A stretch of DNA of 8,151 nt from Planctomycetaceae bacterium (GTDB lineage: Bacteria; Planctomycetota; Planctomycetia; Pirellulales; Thermoguttaceae): positions 1-8,151 of the forward strand of contig JAITST010000123.1 in NCBI GenBank assembly GCA_031287585.1, in the 5' to 3' direction. Of the stretch, positions 5,047 to 8,151 are shown in pieces. A model generated the notes under the pieces. That model did not search any database. It saw only the letters and a list, made by a program, of their open reading frames with translations, and had not been told where the DNA came from. The stretch's first letter is position 1. Each line of letters begins with the position of its first letter. Made by a program: the position numbers and the translations under genes.

Positions 5047-8004
5047 ATGCAACTACAATTTATCAACTGGGACAAACCTTTGCTTCACTCTGCTGCCGAA
5101 TTTATTTTGCGGCAGCCGGATTCTGTTAAGCGTGACCGTGTTGATTTGCGTAATGTTACTCTTGCCTTTTCCGGTGAGCGGGCTAGGAATCGGTTTGAGG
5201 AAATTTTGATTGATTGCGTTGAGACGTTTTCGGAAGATAACGGTCTTATGCCCGATTGGTATCCGCCGGAACTTATTACCTTTGGTAGTTTGCCCGATAT
5301 GTTCTACGAACAGAAATTGCCTATCGCTAACAGTCTGACACAACAGTTTGCGTGGATAACTGTTATCGAGGATATGTTCGACGGCGATGCTGAAACCCGT
5401 AACGATTTACTCAGTCTGTTGCCCACTTTGCCCGACCGCGACAATCTTCAGGCACGGCTCGCGTTAGGTGATATGTTCGCGAAGTTACACCGCGAACTAT
5501 CCAGCGAAGACCTCACGTTTGACGATGTCGCGGCACGTTGCAAGATGCCGGAAGTTGAAGCGGAACGTTGGAACGTAATGAGTCAAATTCAGCAGCGATA
5601 CAGAAATAAAATCGACAGTTTGAAAGTTTGGGACATTCAAATGGCTCGGCAATTCGCCATCAAACATCAGGAAGACGATGAGTTTGACCGCATCAAAAAC
5701 CGGTTCAAACGCGAGAACCGGCGATTCTATCTTGTCGGGCTTGTCGATATGAACCGGTTGCAAAAGGACATATTGAAAAAGTTTAGCGAATTCATCACGC
5801 CGCTTGTCTTCGCACCGGAAACGTTGGCGGACTGCTTCGACGATTTCGGTTGCCTTGACGCGAACAAGTGGAACGACAACTACACTATCAACTTCGCCAA
5901 GTCACAGATTAGCGTTGTTGACGATATGCACGGACAGGCAAGCGTGGTGTTGCTCAAGGTTGCAGGTCATAATGACGGAAGTAAGAACCAAACGTTTTCG
6001 GCAAACGAAATTGTTGTCGCGGTACCGAACGATGAGGCGGTTCCGTTTATCGAACAACAACTCGAAAACGCAAACATCCGAACACGGCTCGTCGCGGGCG
6101 TGTCGATGAAACAGAACGCGGTTTATCGTTTGCTCGAATCGCTCGCCGATTTTGTCGGAGCGGGAACGTTCAAAAGTTTTGCGACTTTTGTTCGTCATCC
6201 TGATATTGGTGCGTTCTTATACGACAAACTTCCGAATGTTGTACGTCAGACGAAAGACGGAACGGACGCGGAGGTTACAAGTGAATTTGTAATCGACCTA
6301 CTAACCGAACTCGATACGTACTACACAAAATTTTTGCCGGAGAAAGTTGACGGTAACTGGCACGAGATTGTTGACGACGAATACCCGCAGCATAACAACA
6401 CGTTCGCGGGAATCAAAGCGGCGTGGGCGGCGATCAACGAACTTGTTGCGTGCAACGATGTGAAGACGTTTTTGGATCGCGTCTATGCCGGGCAGTCGGG
6501 AAACGTCGCGTTGAAAAAAGTGAACGAAGCACTTGACGAGTTGAAAAAAGTTCCTGCTGTTTTTTATTCCGACACGAAGCAAACGTTTTCCGAACGAATT
6601 CAACTTATCTTGTCGCAGTTGGCTGGCGAGACGCTTACGTCGGAATCTGATGACAACGCGGTTGAGTTGTTAGGTTGGCTCGAAATTCCAATGGACGACG
6701 CGAAGGTTGTGATTGTGACTGGTTTGAACGAGGGTGTCGTGCCGTCGTTTGTAACGTCCGATATTTTTCTACCGGAAAACATTCGGCAGCAACTCGGTAT
6801 CAATGACAACAAACGGCGTTACGTTCGCGATTGCTACGCGCTAACAACCATTCTCGCGACACGTCCGTCGGAAAACGTTCATCTGATAAGTTGTAAACGT
6901 TCGGTGGACGGGACACCGCTGCTGCCGAGCCGATTGTTGTTTGCAACGGATGATAACAAAAAAATCGCGGAACGTGTGCAAGGATTTTTCAAAGATATGG
7001 AGAAGGAAGCGTCGTACCAGACTATTCAGTTACATTTCGCGGCGGACGGCAGCAAGGATGCGGCGGGCTTTTTCGGCGACGTTGACGATAAGAAAACGTA
7101 TCGGATTGTGAACGTTGTGAACAAGGTTCAGCAGCGGAGCGGATTCACGATTCCCGATTTGAGCCGGTATTACAAGACGAGTAAGTTTGATTCGATTTCT
7201 GTTACCGACTTTGCGCAGTACAAAACGTGTCCGTATCGCGGATATTTTTTGCAACGTGTTCTCGGACTAGATTCGTTGAACGACAACGCGGAGGAAATTG
7301 ACGCGATGGGTTTTGGAACGCTGATTCACGCGGTCACGGAAGAGTTTGGTCGAAACGAAAACATAATTGACTCGACAGACGCGGCAACAATTTACGGGTT
7401 TCTCGAAGACAAGTTGGAAACGCTGGTGAAAACCGATTTCGGCGACAAGCCGCGTGCGACGATTGCGATACAGATGGAAATGGCGAAAAAGCGTCTCGGC
7501 ATTTTTGCGCAAGAGCAGGTAAAATGGCGGCGGCAGGGTTATCGTGTTGAACAAGTTGAGTACAAAATTGATAACGTGTATCTTGATGTTGACGGTAGAA
7601 AAATCCGATTGAAAGGGCGGATAGACAGAATCGACAAGCACGAAACGACGGGAGAGCGTGTCGTATTCGACTACAAGACGGGTTCGACAGAGCCGGAAGA
7701 AAAACATCGCAAGGGCAAAAAGGACAACAAAGAATGGATAGATTTTCAGTTGCCGCTCTATCATTACATACTGCAACAAAACGGATTAGGCGACTGGTTC
7801 AAACTGGGCTACTTCCTGATTTCGTCAGACCTCCAAAAAATCAAACCAAGTTTCGTTGACTGGGACATAGCCGAGATAGAGCAAGCGATAGAAGAAGCGA
7901 GAGAGATAGTAAGAAAAATCTGGAACAGACAATTCCCAATAAACCCGAAAGCAAAATACCAAGAGGAATACGAAATTATATGCCCGGAAGTGTTGATAAA
8001 ATAA
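5047..8004 (+). CDS. AddB/RexB-like PD-(D/E)XK nuclease family protein
   Basis: A 985-residue protein with the layout of AddB, the helicase-nuclease subunit that processes double-strand breaks together with AddA. The N-terminal region (37-50, VTLAFSGERARNRF) sits where a Walker A loop would be but has no GxGKT, as in the inactivated helicase part of many AddB proteins. A second helicase-like region has VVIVTGLNEGVVPS (554-567) and NDNKRRYVRDCYAL (586-599), both typical of AddB/RecC-like folds. The C-terminal RecB-type nuclease has C728PYRGYFL, IHAVTEEF (760-767), GRIDRID (857-863), FDYKTG (874-879) and FQLPLY (900-905), giving the active set H761, D860, D875, K877 and Q901. AddB usually holds an iron-sulphur cluster with four cysteines; here only C728 and C979 sit in the right areas, so the cluster looks absent. 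No Shine-Dalgarno sequence precedes the ATG. No addA lies within the window. Its base composition matches the left flank rather than the island. Confidence 0.82.
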   Translation: MQLQFINWDKPLLHSAAEFILRQPDSVKRDRVDLRNVTLAFSGERARNRFEEILIDCVETFSEDNGLMPDWYPPELITFGSLPDMFYEQKLPIANSLTQQFAWITVIEDMFDGDAETRNDLLSLLPTLPDRDNLQARLALGDMFAKLHRELSSEDLTFDDVAARCKMPEVEAERWNVMSQIQQRYRNKIDSLKVWDIQMARQFAIKHQEDDEFDRIKNRFKRENRRFYLVGLVDMNRLQKDILKKFSEFITPLVFAPETLADCFDDFGCLDANKWNDNYTINFAKSQISVVDDMHGQASVVLLKVAGHNDGSKNQTFSANEIVVAVPNDEAVPFIEQQLENANIRTRLVAGVSMKQNAVYRLLESLADFVGAGTFKSFATFVRHPDIGAFLYDKLPNVVRQTKDGTDAEVTSEFVIDLLTELDTYYTKFLPEKVDGNWHEIVDDEYPQHNNTFAGIKAAWAAINELVACNDVKTFLDRVYAGQSGNVALKKVNEALDELKKVPAVFYSDTKQTFSERIQLILSQLAGETLTSESDDNAVELLGWLEIPMDDAKVVIVTGLNEGVVPSFVTSDIFLPENIRQQLGINDNKRRYVRDCYALTTILATRPSENVHLISCKRSVDGTPLLPSRLLFATDDNKKIAERVQGFFKDMEKEASYQTIQLHFAADGSKDAAGFFGDVDDKKTYRIVNVVNKVQQRSGFTIPDLSRYYKTSKFDSISVTDFAQYKTCPYRGYFLQRVLGLDSLNDNAEEIDAMGFGTLIHAVTEEFGRNENIIDSTDAATIYGFLEDKLETLVKTDFGDKPRATIAIQMEMAKKRLGIFAQEQVKWRRQGYRVEQVEYKIDNVYLDVDGRKIRLKGRIDRIDKHETTGERVVFDYKTGSTEPEEKHRKGKKDNKEWIDFQLPLYHYILQQNGLGDWFKLGYFLISSDLQKIKPSFVDWDIAEIEQAIEEAREIVRKIWNRQFPINPKAKYQEEYEIICPEVLIK

Positions 8005-8033
8005 ATGTAACAAATTGATTGGTTATTTTGCGC

Positions 8034-8064
8034 ATTCGAGTAGGCGAGGCATTCCTTGCCCCTC
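8034..8064 (-). ncRNA. Group II intron domain VI with bulged branch-point adenosine
   Basis: The minus strand folds as GAG-G-GGC-A-AGG, loop AATG, CCT-C-GCC-T-A-CTC. The A complementary to position 8041 is left unpaired between the closing CTC and a G-U pair, as expected for the nucleophile of lariat splicing. The seven bases after it (CTCGAAT) end at 8034, giving the usual A-pyrimidine 3' end. Confidence 0.7.
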
Positions 8065-8066
8065 TT

Positions 8067-8101
8067 CAAACCGGACTTACAGATTTCCCACATCCGGCTT
8101 C
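8067..8101 (-). ncRNA. Group II intron domain V (catalytic hairpin)
   Basis: On the minus strand an 8-bp lower stem pairs AAGCCGGA with UCCGGUUU and contains the catalytic AGC triad with its conserved G-U pair. A two-base bulge (AG) lies on the 3' side, followed by a 5-bp upper stem (UGUGG with CUGUA, several wobble pairs) and a GAAAU loop. Size, triad, bulge position and GAAA-type loop all match domain V. The wobble-rich upper stem and the AG bulge, where CG or AC is common, suggest some sequence drift. Confidence 0.8.
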
Positions 8102-8151
8102 CATTGATGTACTCATTTTTAGCATTCACGGTTAGTCATTTTTATTTGGTA

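Larger units (their letters stand above)
8034..8151 (-). mobile_element. 3' end of a group II intron (domains V-VI), truncated by the right edge
   Basis: Read on the minus strand, the sequence has a domain V hairpin followed three bases later by a domain VI hairpin with a bulged adenosine, and it ends in AT seven bases after that adenosine. This is the standard 3' end of a self-splicing group II intron, so the 3' exon should begin at about 8033. The intron body, and probably its reverse transcriptase/maturase, extend beyond the right edge. The 50 bases before domain V (8102-8151) may include the last codons of that gene: one frame stays open from the edge to a TAA at 8119-8121, but it is too short to identify. 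The intron is antisense to the AddB-like gene and its end lies 29 bases after that gene's stop. Class IIC is possible from the look of domain V but is not established. Confidence 0.75.

Noticed and set aside
7267..7779. 170-codon minus-strand frame
   Set aside because: Lies wholly antisense within the nuclease domain of the AddB-like gene, whose motifs are in the plus frame; its composition (Arg- and Phe-rich) is typical of a shadow frame.
7809..8129. 106-codon minus-strand reading frame starting inside the group II intron
   Set aside because: It crosses intron domains V and VI and then runs antisense through the end of the AddB-like gene; the RNA structure explains its first part and nothing supports a protein.
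1..8151. CRISPR array, tRNA or rRNA genes, integrase attachment sites
   Set aside because: No regularly spaced repeats, cloverleaf sequences, rRNA segments or flanking direct repeats were seen on either strand.

Overview
The window looks like a bacterial chromosome segment: two long, moderately GC-balanced genes flank a clearly more AT-rich insert of about 3.3 kb (roughly 1690-4960). The left gene, a serine beta-lactamase-like domain fused to a DUF1343/NamZ domain, and the right gene, an AddB-like nuclease whose start has no visible Shine-Dalgarno sequence, would fit a Planctomycetota-like or other PVC/Bacteroidota-type genome. That placement is an inference with low confidence; no rRNA or tRNA is present to settle it.

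Layout. (1) 3-1592 (+): C-terminal part of a beta-lactamase-family/NamZ fusion that runs off the left edge, probably a secreted or periplasmic cell-wall enzyme. (2) 1593-1682: short spacer with a near-perfect 28-bp palindrome between convergent reading frames. (3) 1683-2526: accessory debris and small genes: the C-terminal tail of an Rpn/YhgA-type (PD-(D/E)XK transposase-like) protein on the minus strand, a possible promoter and short overlapping leader ORF, a 78-residue zinc-ribbon-like protein, and an uncertain minus-strand ORF. (4) 2527-4956 (+): a compact three-gene restriction-modification operon in the order methyltransferase - PD-(D/E)XK endonuclease - methyltransferase. The first enzyme is Dam-like (D12 class). 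The second is of a different class with an unusual THPPY catalytic motif. The endonuclease starts on a strong Shine-Dalgarno sequence that touches the first gene's stop, and the third gene overlaps the second by ATGA. (5) 5047-8004 (+): a 985-residue AddB/RexB-like inactivated-helicase plus RecB-type nuclease protein. (6) 8034-8151 (-): the 3' end of a group II intron (domains V and VI), with the rest beyond the right edge.

How they fit together: the restriction operon is the functional core. Its endonuclease should cut unmodified foreign DNA while the two methyltransferases protect the host. Two different methyltransferases suggest an asymmetric site, or a DpnII-like double protection. By hand count the tetramer GATC is strikingly rare outside the operon (2 copies in about 5.7 kb) but occurs 6 times inside it. 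This fits a recently acquired island in a GATC-avoiding host and makes GATC one candidate recognition core, though not a proven one. The AddB-like protein downstream belongs to double-strand-break processing and is probably resident rather than part of the island; no AddA partner is visible.
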